A stretch of 64,000 nucleotides of DNA from Kitasatospora sp. NBC_00240 (GCF_026342405.1 NZ_JAPEMU010000001.1:8246001-8310000); one strand, 5' to 3'; positions 25,423 through 33,967 are shown, counted from the stretch's first letter. Notes: generated from the sequence alone by a model not told the origin. Translations and numbers: made by a program.

Positions 25423-26985
25423 TCAGCCCTCGCCCACCCGTTTCAGGGCGAAGTCGTCGCAGTAGGCGGGGCCGCTGATCTCCAGCGGCGCGCAGTAGAC
25501 GGTCAGGCGGGTCGTGCGCGCGTCGGTGGTGAACGACACCACTCCCCATGCGTACAGGTCGACGGATTTGAGGACGACCCGTGCGTCGGGACTGCCGTCC
25601 CTCCGCGCACCCAGGGCGACGCTGTCGCCACCGGCCGCCACCGCCGCATGTCCGGAGAGCTTGTACGTACTCCCCGGCACCACGTCGACCGTCTGTTCCA
25701 CACGTGACGCCGGCGAGGTCAGCCGCACCGCGTGCTGACCGGCGTGCGGATGGGTGGGGACGACGGAGGCCCCGGCGGTGAGTCGCCACGGGGACGCGCC
25801 GGCCGCCTCGAAGTCGGGATCGACGATCGACTGGTCCACGGAGGCGGGCGGGGGCGCGCTGCTCCGCGACGCCCGCGCGGTGGAGGGCGAGGGCGAGGGG
25901 GTGACGGAGGGGAGCACGGGAACGACCGTGCTGACGACTGGCTCGGGGGTGCTGTCCCGGCTCGGGGCGGACGGCCCTCCGACCGGCGGCTGCTGGTCCC
26001 CCGCCGGTCCACCCTGGCCGGGCAGAACGGCGACGACCAGGGCGGCGGCGGTCAGTACGCCGACACCACCGACCGTTGCCGCAGCCCATTTGCCGGTGAG
26101 GGCAGTGGCTTTGAGGGCCTTGGCCGGCAGCACCACGTGGGCGGTGTCCGCGAACAGGTGGGAGGCGCCGGGAGGGGCGAGCACGATCGGCAGCATCGCG
26201 CCCAGGCGGGAGTTGATGCCCCGGAGTTGCGTGAGGGCGCTACGGCAGTGGGTGCATTCGGCCAGGTGACGGCGGAGTGCCCCGTGGGGCCGGGAGGATC
26301 TGCGTGCGGTCTCTCCCAGTTGGCCTCCGTAGTGGACGCATTCGCTGTCCTCCCGCCGCTGCACGTGGGCCTGCAGGTAGGCCTTGCGAAGTCCCTCCAG
26401 GGCGCGGTCCAGGAGTGAGGACACGCCGGAGGGCGCGATCCCGAGGGCGGTGGCGACCTGGCCGGCCGGCACCTCGTCGACCAGGCGCAGCCATAGGACG
26501 GACTGCCATCGGTCCGGGAGGGAGCGGAAGCTGTGGGCCACAAGGCTGTGCTCCTCGTGCCGCAGGACGATGCCCGCCGGATCACCGTCGGTGCCCGTGC
26601 CGGGGTGGTCGGGCGAGGACCGGTGCCACTGCTCCAGTGCATCGGCGTCCTGCAGGTGGATCCGCCGCTCCGTGCGTCCCCAGGCGAACGCCGCGTTCTG
26701 GACCGCGCCCAGCAGGTACGGGCGCCACGAATCGGCCGGGCCCTTGCCGGCGTCGACGGCGCGAACGGTGTTGACGAAGGCCTCCGCTGCCAGGTCCTGC
26801 GCGGTGTGGGCGTCGCGGGTGAAGGTGCGCGCATACCGCAGCGTCCCGCTGTGATGCCGCTCGTAGAGGGTCTCGATGGCAGCTGTTCTGGCGGTGCCGG
26901 TGGCGTGCGGATCGTCCCGTATGAGCGCCGTGAGTCGGCTGTCCGACCGGCTGTCGCCGGTCGCGGTCGGGGCGGAGGTCGTCAT
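25423..26985 (-). CDS. ECF-like sigma factor fused to anti-sigma zinc motif, membrane helix and carbohydrate-binding ectodomain
   Basis: A 520-residue one-chain signalling protein. Sigma region 2 spans about 38-108 (AQDLAAEAFVNTVRAVD) and region 4 about 150-205 (LPDRWQSVLWLRLVDEVP, then ALGIAPSGVSSLLDRA). The HX3CX2C zinc anti-sigma motif is His240, Cys244, Cys247. The membrane helix is about 300-322. A Pro/Ser/Thr linker leads to a CBM4/9-like beta-sandwich at about 380-520, ending in the pattern GPAYCDDFALKRV. The ATG at 26985 starts directly before the sigma fold; 32 upstream codons could also be read. It is divergent from the sortase-anchored protease gene, 399 bp away, a plausible target. 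Confidence 0.88.
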   Translation of the reverse strand: MTTSAPTATGDSRSDSRLTALIRDDPHATGTARTAAIETLYERHHSGTLRYARTFTRDAHTAQDLAAEAFVNTVRAVDAGKGPADSWRPYLLGAVQNAAFAWGRTERRIHLQDADALEQWHRSSPDHPGTGTDGDPAGIVLRHEEHSLVAHSFRSLPDRWQSVLWLRLVDEVPAGQVATALGIAPSGVSSLLDRALEGLRKAYLQAHVQRREDSECVHYGGQLGETARRSSRPHGALRRHLAECTHCRSALTQLRGINSRLGAMLPIVLAPPGASHLFADTAHVVLPAKALKATALTGKWAAATVGGVGVLTAAALVVAVLPGQGGPAGDQQPPVGGPSAPSRDSTPEPVVSTVVPVLPSVTPSPSPSTARASRSSAPPPASVDQSIVDPDFEAAGASPWRLTAGASVVPTHPHAGQHAVRLTSPASRVEQTVDVVPGSTYKLSGHAAVAAGGDSVALGARRDGSPDARVVLKSVDLYAWGVVSFTTDARTTRLTVYCAPLEISGPAYCDDFALKRVGEG

Positions 26986-27384
26986 GGCTGTGCCCTGTCT
27001 CGGTGCGTGGGCCGTCGTGTGGTCCCGGATCCCGGCAGGGGCGGGACCGTTCATAACGAATCGATCACGCACCGGGACCATCGGGGGCGAGGGGACTTCA
27101 GGAGGTGGAACCGCTCACCTGCGGCTACGGCGGGAGCCTAGCCGGACAGCGCGGTCCATGACACAAAGTGGCGGAAATGCCGTCAAATCTCCTCATGCGT
27201 CTGCACGGACGGCTCACGCCCGACGGGTGGGCCAGGTCGGATGGCCCGCGGGTACCGAGCCGCTGCGACCGCGGTCGGGCCCCTCGGGCCGTCATGAGGT
27301 GAGGCGACGACGGATCCGCCCGTACCTCGAAAGGGGCCGGCCCTCGCTTGCGACGCCGGTCCGAGCCGGCAAGGAGAACTCCCC
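26986..27384. promoter_or_regulatory. Divergent intergenic region between the sigma-CBM and protease genes
   Basis: No gene is supported in these 399 bases. They must carry promoters for both directions. A GGAAAT and a CGTCT (about 27174-27212) resemble ECF -35 and -10 halves, but the spacing of 19 is too long to call. AAGGAG before 27385 is the ribosome site of the protease gene. Confidence 0.35.
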
Positions 27385-28797
27385 ATGACACCCGTCCCGT
27401 CCACCACGCATGCCACAGCGGCCCCCTCGGCCGGTCCCGCGCGTCCGCCGCGCAGGACCTCCCGCGGGGCAGCCCCGCTGCTTGCCGTGGCCGGAGCCCT
27501 GACACTCTCCGCGACCACCGTTCTCACCCCTGCCACGGCGGCCGAGCCGGCCCCGTCCCAGGTCGACCGGCACGCCGTCGTCCTCGTCAACTTCCGCAAC
27601 CTCGCTCTGGCCGACCCCCAGCGGGCGCACGACCAGGCGGTGCGCAACTTCTTCGGCCCGGCCGACTCCCTCGCCACCTACTACAAGGAGAACTCGGGTG
27701 GCCGGATGAGTGTCGTACCCGCCAAGGGCGACGGGGTGTTCGGACCCTTCACCCTCGACATGGACGACTCCGCCGCCTGCGAGACCGGAAAGATCGCCGA
27801 ACTCGCTCGCAAGACGATTCCCGACCTGGCCTACGACCACGTCTCGATCGTCATGAACACGAAGTACTGCGGCGACTGGTGGGGCCTGGCCAGCGTGCCC
27901 GGGCCGGTGAGCTGGTTCCACGAGGGCGCCGTCGCAGACAAGGCCGCCATCGTCCACGAGTTCGGTCACAACCTCGGGTTCGCCCACCAGAAGCGCCAGA
28001 CGTGCACGGCCGGCAGCTTCACCGCCTGCACCGACGACGGCTACAGCAATCGCACCCCCATGGGCGGGGGCGGGGAGAAGAAGGGCCTGACCGCGCCCGA
28101 GCTGCTCTCCCTGAAGTGGCTGACCACCCAGCAGGTGACCACACCCACGGCCACCGGCAGCGTCCACCTCACTCCGCTGCACGCCGTCGGGACCTCGGGC
28201 GTGCGCGCGATCGACCTGCCACTGGGCGCCGGCGGCGACCGCATCGTCATCGAGTACCGCACCCCCGACTCCGCCACCCCGGACCTCGACGTCGCCCAGG
28301 GCGTCAACGTCTACCGGATTCCCCAGGGCCGCTACAACCAGGCCGTCCTGATCAGCAACGTCGGACACGACAGCAAGGCGGTCGTCGGCTCGTTCGTCGC
28401 CGGAACCCCGATCTCCGACACCTCCGCCAAGGTGTCCGTCGACGTCTCCCAGGCCACCGCGGCCGGCGCCGAGGTCAAGGTCCTGCTCGGCTCCGGCCCC
28501 GGGACGGCCACCACGACCCCGATCCCGGTTCCGACGGGGGCCGCCCCCGCCCGGAGCACGAATCCGCCGGTGGACGCCGCCGTCCCGAGCACCCCGGAGG
28601 CTGATGACCACGCGGTCATCGGATCCACCGTCGCCCCCGAACCCGCCGCGTCCACAGGCAAGGCCGGGGACGGCTCCCTTGCCGCCACCGGCGCCGCCAC
28701 CACCGGGCCCGCTGTGATCGGCGGGGTCCTGGTCGTCGCCGGGGCGACCGTCACCGTCCTCCTGACCAGGCGTCGCTCCCGCCGCCGCGCCCACTGA
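27385..28797 (+). CDS. Gametolysin-like (M11) metalloprotease with LAATG sortase signal
   Basis: A 470-residue exported protease. It has a signal peptide (about 25-53) and a catalytic domain with the full metzincin zinc motif HEFGHNLGFAH (His191, His195, His201; Glu192) and a downstream Met-turn candidate, NRTPMGGG. A beta-rich region and a Pro/Thr spacer follow. At the C-terminus comes the cell-wall sorting triad: LAATG (432-436), a hydrophobic helix and the basic tail RRRSRRRAH. LAXTG is the known preference of streptomycete class E sortases, so the protease is probably linked to peptidoglycan. The ATG at 27385 is preceded by AAGGAG. No sortase gene lies in the window. Confidence 0.87.
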   Translation: MTPVPSTTHATAAPSAGPARPPRRTSRGAAPLLAVAGALTLSATTVLTPATAAEPAPSQVDRHAVVLVNFRNLALADPQRAHDQAVRNFFGPADSLATYYKENSGGRMSVVPAKGDGVFGPFTLDMDDSAACETGKIAELARKTIPDLAYDHVSIVMNTKYCGDWWGLASVPGPVSWFHEGAVADKAAIVHEFGHNLGFAHQKRQTCTAGSFTACTDDGYSNRTPMGGGGEKKGLTAPELLSLKWLTTQQVTTPTATGSVHLTPLHAVGTSGVRAIDLPLGAGGDRIVIEYRTPDSATPDLDVAQGVNVYRIPQGRYNQAVLISNVGHDSKAVVGSFVAGTPISDTSAKVSVDVSQATAAGAEVKVLLGSGPGTATTTPIPVPTGAAPARSTNPPVDAAVPSTPEADDHAVIGSTVAPEPAASTGKAGDGSLAATGAATTGPAVIGGVLVVAGATVTVLLTRRRSRRRAH

Positions 28798-28803
28798 CCC
28801 CCG

Positions 28804-28849
28804 CGCGGCCCGGGTGACCGCCGTACCCGACGGCCCAGCCCGGGCCGCG
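28804..28849 (+). terminator. Hairpin after the LAATG protease gene
   Basis: CGCGGCCCGGG (28804-28814) pairs with CCCGGGCCGCG (28839-28849); the 24-base loop makes it a weaker terminator. Confidence 0.55.
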
Positions 28850-28877
28850 ACCCCACCGCGTCCCGCCGCCGGATGGC

Positions 28878-29069
28878 TCACAGCCGTACGACCGCCAGGT
28901 CGTCGCAGTAGGCGGGTGCGGTGCCGGACACCTTGAAGCAGTACACGGTGGCGCGGGAGGCGGCGGGGCCGGTGGTGAACTCGACCGCACGGTAGGTGTA
29001 CGTGGTCGCCCCCGCCGGGTCCCGGAGCTCCGGCCCGCCGTAGTTCTTGACGCCGATGGTGGCGAGGTC
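28878..29069 (-). pseudogene. C-terminal remnant of a carbohydrate-binding domain protein
   Basis: About 63 codons ending in a stop at 28878-28880. The peptide (GVKNYGGPEL...VEFTTGPAASRATVYCFK...APAYCDDLAVVRL) has the tail seen in CBM domains of secreted streptomycete enzymes. It is also like the end of the sigma-CBM protein at 25423-26985 (GPAYCDDFALKRV). No start or upstream domains exist; the homology stops abruptly at about 29069, where a fragment of another gene begins on the opposite strand. It is a truncated gene end. Confidence 0.7.
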
Positions 29070-29262
29070 GCCGAGAAGTCGGTGGAGTTGTTCAACGCCT
29101 CCCACCCGGGCGTCCAGGTGACGTACGGCAAGATCTCGCCCGGCTCCAAGGGCGGCTACACCAAGATGCTCAGCGCGGTGAAGGCCGGCAACACCTCCTG
29201 CGTGGGCATGGTCGGCTTCGAGACGCTGCCGACCTTCGCCGCCGCCGGCGCCACGCACCGCC
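29067..29262 (+). pseudogene. Internal fragment of an extracellular sugar-binding (ABC transporter) protein
   Basis: About 65 codons reading SVELFNASHPGVQVTYGKIS, then YTKMLSAVKAGNTSCVGMVG and FETLPTFAAAGA. This matches the N-terminal lobe of group 1 extracellular solute-binding proteins, with the usual FN-x-HP-x-VKV, KML-x-A-x-KAG and LP-x-F-x-x-x-GA spacing. The signal peptide, start and the remaining 350 residues are missing. It abuts the CBM remnant on one side and the oxidoreductase gene on the other. Confidence 0.75.
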
Positions 29263-29302
29263 GAGTGTTCCCGGGCTGTCCGGGGGTTGCCCGGCCGGGC
29301 GG

Positions 29303-30535
29303 TCAGAGCTCCGTCAGCGGCCGGGCGGGGTCGGCCAGGGCGTCCGGGTCGACCGGCCGGCCGGAGCGGACCAGCTCCCGGATCGGGTCGGTGACGTCCC
29401 AGACGTTGACGTTCATGCCGGCCAGCACCCTGCCGCCGGAGAGCCAGAAGGCGATGAACTCCCGGCCCGGCACGTCGCCCCGGAACACCACCCGGTCGTA
29501 GCCGCCGGGTTCGACGTACCCGGTGTACTCCATCCCGAGGTCGTACTGGTCGGAGAAGAAGTACGGCACCCGGTCGTACACGGCGTCCTGACCGAGCATC
29601 GCGCGGGCGGCGGTCTGCGGCTGGTTGAGCGCGTTGGCCCAGTGCTCGACCCTGATGTGCTTGCCGAACAGCGGGTGGAAGGCGTTGGCGACGTCCCCGG
29701 CGGCGTGCACGTCCGGGTCGGAGGTGCGCAGCCACCGGTCCGTCCGCACGCCGTTGTCGATCTCCAGGCCGGCGGCCTCGGCGAGCCCGGTGTTGGGGGT
29801 GATGCCGATCCCGACGACCACGGCGTCGGCCGCCACCGTGCTGCCGTCGCCGAGGCGCACCCCCGTCACCGCCCCGGGGCCGCCGGTCAGGGCCTCGACC
29901 TGGACGCCGAAGCGCAGGTCCACCCCGTGGGCCCGGTGCAGGCCGGCGAAGACCTCGGCGACCTCCCGGCCGAGCACCCGCAGCAGCGGCAGCTCGGCGC
30001 TCTCCAGCACGGTCACCTCGGAGCCGGCCGCGCGGGCCGCGGCCGCCGTCTCCAGGCCGATCCAGCCGGCGCCGATCACCACGATCCTGGCGCCGGGGCG
30101 CAGTGCCTCCTTCAGCCGCTCGCTGTCCTCTACCCGGCGCAGGTAGTGCACGCCGGGCAGGTCGGCGCCGGGGACGGGCAGCCGGCGCGGGGAGGATCCG
30201 GTGGTGAGCAGCAGCTTGCGGTAGCCGATCCGGCCGTCGTCGGCCAGGGTCACGGTGTGCGATGCGGGGTCGAGGGCGGTGACGGCGGTGCCGAGCCGCA
30301 GGGTGACGTCGTGGTCGGCGTACCACTGCGGCGGGTGGACGTAGATCTTCTCCCGCTCGGTGCTGCCGAGCAGGTACCCCTTGGACAGCGGCGGCCGCTC
30401 GTACGGGCGCTCGTGCTCCTCGCCGAGCAGCACGACCGGCCCGTCGTGCCCCGCCTCGCGCAGCGCCTCGGCGGCCTTCGCCCCGGCGAGGCTCGCCCCC
30501 ACGATCACGATTGCCTGGTCCGTGCCTGTGCTCAT
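29303..30535 (-). CDS. FAD-dependent NAD(P)H:ferredoxin/rubredoxin reductase-like oxidoreductase
   Basis: A 410-residue flavoprotein of the ferredoxin-reductase type. The N-terminal FAD-binding motif is IVIVGASLAGAKAAEALR (about 9-26) and the NAD(P)H-binding motif VVIGAGWIGLETAA (about 148-161). The second FAD motif is DPDVHAAGDVANAF (about 268-281). A C-terminal reductase domain is present. Such proteins hand electrons to ferredoxins or rubredoxins that feed P450s and dioxygenases. The ATG at 30535 follows GAGGAG. It is the third gene of an operon with the SnoaL-like and MBL-fold genes, a gap of 157 bp separating it from the former. Confidence 0.9.
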   Translation of the reverse strand: MSTGTDQAIVIVGASLAGAKAAEALREAGHDGPVVLLGEEHERPYERPPLSKGYLLGSTEREKIYVHPPQWYADHDVTLRLGTAVTALDPASHTVTLADDGRIGYRKLLLTTGSSPRRLPVPGADLPGVHYLRRVEDSERLKEALRPGARIVVIGAGWIGLETAAAARAAGSEVTVLESAELPLLRVLGREVAEVFAGLHRAHGVDLRFGVQVEALTGGPGAVTGVRLGDGSTVAADAVVVGIGITPNTGLAEAAGLEIDNGVRTDRWLRTSDPDVHAAGDVANAFHPLFGKHIRVEHWANALNQPQTAARAMLGQDAVYDRVPYFFSDQYDLGMEYTGYVEPGGYDRVVFRGDVPGREFIAFWLSGGRVLAGMNVNVWDVTDPIRELVRSGRPVDPDALADPARPLTEL

Positions 30536-30692
30536 GGTCAGCTCCTCGTCGGTTCGCCGGCGCCGTGTCCCGGACAGCCTGCCCGGGAGTCGGGGGCGAG
30601 TCGAGACCATAGGGCGCGCGGCGCGACCGGCTCCCCTGTTCGGGTGACGGCGTGCCCGGGGCGGGCCGGCCGGAGACCGCGGCCGGGCCGGC

Positions 30693-31139
30693 TCAGCGCT
30701 TCGGGGCGAGCGCGGAGCCGGTCGCCGCGTCGCGGACCAGGGCGGTGTCGACGAACTGCTCGAAGCGCACGATGAGCCCGCCGCGGACGACGAAGTGGTG
30801 CGCCACCCGGACGGCCAGCGGCTTGCCGGTGGTCCGGTGGCGGGCGGTGTACCGGGCCAGCACCACCACGTTCTCGCCGTCCACCACGTAGCTGTCGTCG
30901 TGGGCGGTCCAGTCCTCCCAGTCGGCGGCCAGCCGCTCCATCACGGCGGCGGTGACGCCGGCGGGCGTCCGGTACGTCCCGGCGAGTGGGAACCCGGCCA
31001 TCTCCGTCCACTCGACGTCGTCGGCCAGGGTGGCCCGCAGGGCGGCCAGGTCGCCGCGGGCGGAGGCGAGGTACTGGCGGCGCACCACGTCGGCGGGGGC
31101 GGCGGACGGCTGCGGTGTACCGGTCACGGTCAGCCCCAC
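30693..31139 (-). CDS. SnoaL-like (NTF2-fold) protein
   Basis: A 148-residue protein of the SnoaL/NTF2 superfamily. It starts with the helix PADVVRRQYLASARGDLAAL, then LADDVEWTEMAGFPLAGTYR, and has the beta-sheet core ending VAHHFVVRGGLIVRFEQFVD. The fold serves as isomerase, hydrolase or non-enzymatic binding domain. The GTG at 31139 overlaps the stop codon of the MBL-fold gene (GTGGGGCTGA), so translation is probably coupled; a GTG at 31127 is an alternative. Confidence 0.82.
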   Translation of the reverse strand: MGLTVTGTPQPSAAPADVVRRQYLASARGDLAALRATLADDVEWTEMAGFPLAGTYRTPAGVTAAVMERLAADWEDWTAHDDSYVVDGENVVVLARYTARHRTTGKPLAVRVAHHFVVRGGLIVRFEQFVDTALVRDAATGSALAPKR

Positions 31140-31933
31140 GTCATCTCGCCCTTGGCGACCTTGGTGCCGAGGTCGACGGCCATGGGCATGCCCGCGTCCG
31201 GGTAGAGGCGCTCCAGCTCGGCCCGGGCGGCGGCGGCGTCGGGGGACTTGCCCACCTCGGTCTCGAAGGTGCGCAGGTAGTCACGGGTGTAGCGGATGGC
31301 GGTGGTGTCGGTGGGCGCGCCCGCCGTGCGGTGGCCCGCCACCACGAACTCCGGCTTGAGCGCCTCCATGCCGTCCAGCAGGTCGATCCAGGCGGCGCGC
31401 TGCTCGGCGGTCGGGGTGTCGGCCGTCCAGACGTGCAGGCCCTGGAAGAGCAGTACGCCGCCGAGCATCGCGCGGTGTTCGTGCTGCCAGAGGTAGTGCC
31501 GGTCCGGCAGGTGGAAGTCCGCGCCGCGCAGGTCGAAGCGGTGGCCGGCGAAGTCGATCTCGTCGGTCGTGAGGATCTCGGGCAGGACCAGTCGGGAGGG
31601 GAGTTCGTCGCCCAGGTGCGCCCAGGCCTGGAGCTTGCCCGGGTAGGTCTCCGTGATGTGCTCGACCACCAGGTGGGGGGCGAGGAACCGGGCGTCGGGG
31701 AAGGCGTCCTGGATCTCCTCGGCACCGAAGTAGAAGTCCGGGTCGCCGTGGCTGACGAAGACGGTGGTCAGCCGTTTGCCGGTGGCGCGGACCGCCTCCA
31801 CCAGCCGGCGGCCGTCGGAGCGGGTGAAACCGGCGTCGACCAGCATGGCTTCGTAGGGCCCGGTCACCAGGACGGCGGTCTTGTTGAGCGAGCTGTCGGG
31901 GCTGTCGACGACCTGGAAGTCGAGGGTGCTCAT
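31130..31933 (-). CDS. MBL-fold metallo-hydrolase
   Basis: A 267-residue metallo-beta-lactamase-fold protein. The metal motif, usually HXHXDH, reads SHGDPDFYFG here, so the first His is Ser and the pattern is the divergent SHGDPDHY-like form seen in some actinobacterial MBL proteins. Later ligands are supplied by RHYLWQHEHRA and FVVAGHRTAG. It may be a hydrolase with altered metal loading. The ATG at 31933 follows GAAGGA. It is the first gene of the operon with the SnoaL-like and FAD-reductase genes. Confidence 0.83.
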   Translation of the reverse strand: MSTLDFQVVDSPDSSLNKTAVLVTGPYEAMLVDAGFTRSDGRRLVEAVRATGKRLTTVFVSHGDPDFYFGAEEIQDAFPDARFLAPHLVVEHITETYPGKLQAWAHLGDELPSRLVLPEILTTDEIDFAGHRFDLRGADFHLPDRHYLWQHEHRAMLGGVLLFQGLHVWTADTPTAEQRAAWIDLLDGMEALKPEFVVAGHRTAGAPTDTTAIRYTRDYLRTFETEVGKSPDAAAARAELERLYPDAGMPMAVDLGTKVAKGEMTWG

Positions 31934-31963
31934 GAGGGGTCCTTCCTCGGGTGGCGGGGAGGC

Positions 31964-32146
31964 TCAGCCGGCCCGGACGGCGGCGACGGGGTGGGTGTCC
32001 GGCCGGTCGGCGCGGGCGGGTCCGGGGGCCGGGACCTTGCGGGCACCGCTGGAGGGCCCGCCGGGGGACAGCGCATGGGGGAGTCCCCCGACCGGGGGGC
32101 CGGGGGGCCGGCCGAGGTCGGCGTCGTGGCCGGTGATGAGCCGCAT
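31964..32146 (-). CDS. Possible small Pro/Gly-rich protein
   Basis: A 60-codon reading frame with GGAGG 9 bases before its ATG at 32146. The start is MRLITGHDADLGRPPGPPVG, and the rest is Pro/Ala/Arg-rich and looks low-complexity. It ends 30 bases before the MBL gene start on the same strand. It may be a short leader or an expressed peptide; composition alone does not prove coding. Confidence 0.3.
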   Translation of the reverse strand: MRLITGHDADLGRPPGPPVGGLPHALSPGGPSSGARKVPAPGPARADRPDTHPVAAVRAG

Positions 32147-32194
32147 GGGTGGGGACCTCCGGGGAAGTTGCGCCCGCACGCCGGGGGCACTTCA

Positions 32195-32223
32195 CCTGAT
32201 CAGACGGTAACTGACTGATCAGG
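32195..32223. promoter_or_regulatory. Double CTGATCAG operator-like site upstream of the redox operon
   Basis: CCTGATCAG (32195-32203) and CTGATCAGG (32215-32223) form an inverted repeat. Each arm itself contains the palindrome CTGATCAG, with centres 19 bp apart. The site lies in an A/T-rich patch between the MarR gene and the MBL/SnoaL/FAD operon. MarR-family dimers bind such palindromes, so the upstream MarR protein is the natural candidate. Confidence 0.6.
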
Positions 32224-32377
32224 CATTGCCGCCGTCGCGCACTCTGCCGCCAGCTTCCGCCGTCCGCCGCCCGCCCGCACCCATGGCTGCGCCGAACAGG
32301 GCAGCCCCGCGGAGCGGGCCGGGCACCCGCCCGGACGGTGCGGCGCGGTCGGCGGCCCGGCCCGGCGGCCCCGGCGG

Positions 32378-32872
32378 TCAGCGCAGTCGGGGCAGCGCCG
32401 CCCCGGCGCTCAGGCTGAGCATCCGCAGATCACTCACGAACCGCTCCCGGCGGTCGGCCGGCAACCGGTCGAGGAACAGGCGCTGGACGTTCTCGGCGTG
32501 CACCCGGGCGGCCCGGACACAGGTCTCCTCGCCCAGCCCGGTCAGCGTCACCAGCTGCACCCGCCGGTCCTCCGGGTGCTGGGTACGACGCACCAGTCCG
32601 GCCGCCTCCATCCGGTCCACCAACCGGGTCACCCCGCCGGTGGTCAGCACCCGCTCACGGCCGATCTCCCGCATCGGCAGCCCGGGCGCACCGGCCCGAC
32701 CGAGCACCAGGAGCACCTCGAACACCGAGTGGCCGACCCCGCACTGCTCCTCGATCGCCCGGCCCAGGATGTGCTCCAGCCGCCCGGCCGCGCCCAGCAG
32801 ATGCCCGAACGCCAGCACCCTGTCGTCGCCCGCCGCCTGCGCCGCCGTCGAGATCTCCCTGCCGCCTGCCAC
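32378..32872 (-). CDS. MarR-family transcriptional regulator
   Basis: A 164-residue MarR regulator. The winged helix-turn-helix reads LPMREIGRERVLTTGGVTRL, followed by VDRMEAAGLVRRTQHPEDRR, the canonical wing with its conserved Asp-Arg-Arg. Dimerisation helices flank it. The GTG at 32872 follows GAGGA; the protein lacks an obvious redox cysteine pair. It is upstream of, and on the same strand as, the MBL/SnoaL/FAD operon, and it is divergent from a PhzF-like gene 168 bp away. Either or both may be its targets. Confidence 0.9.
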   Translation of the reverse strand: MAGGREISTAAQAAGDDRVLAFGHLLGAAGRLEHILGRAIEEQCGVGHSVFEVLLVLGRAGAPGLPMREIGRERVLTTGGVTRLVDRMEAAGLVRRTQHPEDRRVQLVTLTGLGEETCVRAARVHAENVQRLFLDRLPADRRERFVSDLRMLSLSAGAALPRLR

Positions 32873-33040
32873 CGGACACCGTCCTCGTTCCGCACACCAC
32901 CACCGCGTCATCGCGCCGCCGAGAGCACAGCATCGCGCATCCGCCGCCCCGCCCGGCGCACCCGGGGCCGCGGGCGCGGCAGTACGAGCCGCCGCGCCCC
33001 GGCGCGGGAACACCGCAGGAGCGTCCCGCGTTCGACCGGC

Positions 33041-33910
33041 ATGATCAGTGACGCCGCACCCCGTACCCCCGAGATCCTGCGCTACGCGGCCTTCGCCGCC
33101 GACCCGGCCGGCGGCAACCCCGCCGGGGTCGTCCTGGACGCCACCGGCCTGGACGCCGGAGCGATGCTGGAGATCGCGGCCCGCCTCGGCTACTCCGAAA
33201 CCGCCTTCCTCACCCCGGGCGAGGCCCCCGGCCACCACGTGGCGCGGTACTTCAGCCCCCTGATGGAGGTCCCGTTCTGCGGCCACGCCACCGTCGCGGC
33301 CGCCGTCGCGGTGGCCGAACGCACCGGGCCGGGGCGCTTCACCTTCCACACCGGCGCCGGCGAAGTCCCGGTCGAGGTCGACCAGGACGGCGCCGGCCTG
33401 CTGCGGGCCACCCTGACCAGCGTCGCGCCGCACACCGAGCCGGTCACCGCGGCGGACGCCGAGCAGGCGCTGGCGCTGCTCGGCTGGGCCGCCGCCGACC
33501 TCGACCCCGAACTGCCGCCGCGCTTCGCCTACGCCGGTGCCCGGCACCTGGTGCTGGCCGCCGCGAGCCGGGCCCGGCTCGCCGACCTCGCCTACGACTT
33601 CGACGGGCTCGCCGCCTGGATGACGGCCCGCGACCTGGTCACGCTGCAACTGGTCTGGCGGGAGGACGCCGACACCTTCCACGTCCGCGACCCGTTCCCG
33701 GTCGGCGGCGTGGTCGAGGACCCGGCCACCGGTGCGGCCGCCGCCGCCCTCGGCGCCTACCTGCGCGAGATCGGCGCCGTCACGGCCCCGGCGCAGCTGA
33801 CCCTCCATCAGGGGGAGGACCTCGGGAGGCCGGGCATCCTGCGGGTGGTGCTGCTGGAGGGGGACGACCGGGTCCGGGTCGCCGGCACAGCGGTCGTGAT
33901 CCCGGCCTGA
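33041..33910 (+). CDS. PhzF-family isomerase/epimerase-like protein
   Basis: A 289-residue protein with the PhzF/diaminopimelate-epimerase two-lobed fold. The family start is FAADPAGGNPAGVVLD, the catalytic Glu lies in LGYSETAFL (about 48-56), and FCGHATVAAA (about 78-87) and, in the second lobe, EDPATGAAAAALGAYL mark the active-site loops. PhzF proper isomerises a phenazine precursor, but most family members outside phenazine clusters have unknown substrates, and no phenazine genes are near. The ATG at 33041 is used; its ribosome site is weak. A strong hairpin ends the unit. Confidence 0.88.
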   Translation: MISDAAPRTPEILRYAAFAADPAGGNPAGVVLDATGLDAGAMLEIAARLGYSETAFLTPGEAPGHHVARYFSPLMEVPFCGHATVAAAVAVAERTGPGRFTFHTGAGEVPVEVDQDGAGLLRATLTSVAPHTEPVTAADAEQALALLGWAAADLDPELPPRFAYAGARHLVLAAASRARLADLAYDFDGLAAWMTARDLVTLQLVWREDADTFHVRDPFPVGGVVEDPATGAAAAALGAYLREIGAVTAPAQLTLHQGEDLGRPGILRVVLLEGDDRVRVAGTAVVIPA

Positions 33911-33923
33911 CCGACGGCCCGGG

Positions 33924-33967
33924 CCGCGGCCGGCCACGTCCGGAGCCCCGAGCGTGGCCGGCCGCGG
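33924..33967 (+). terminator. Hairpin after the PhzF-like gene
   Basis: A 15-bp perfect stem: CCGCGGCCGGCCACG (33924-33938) and CGTGGCCGGCCGCGG (33953-33967), loop 14 bases, 14 bases after the stop. Confidence 0.8.
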
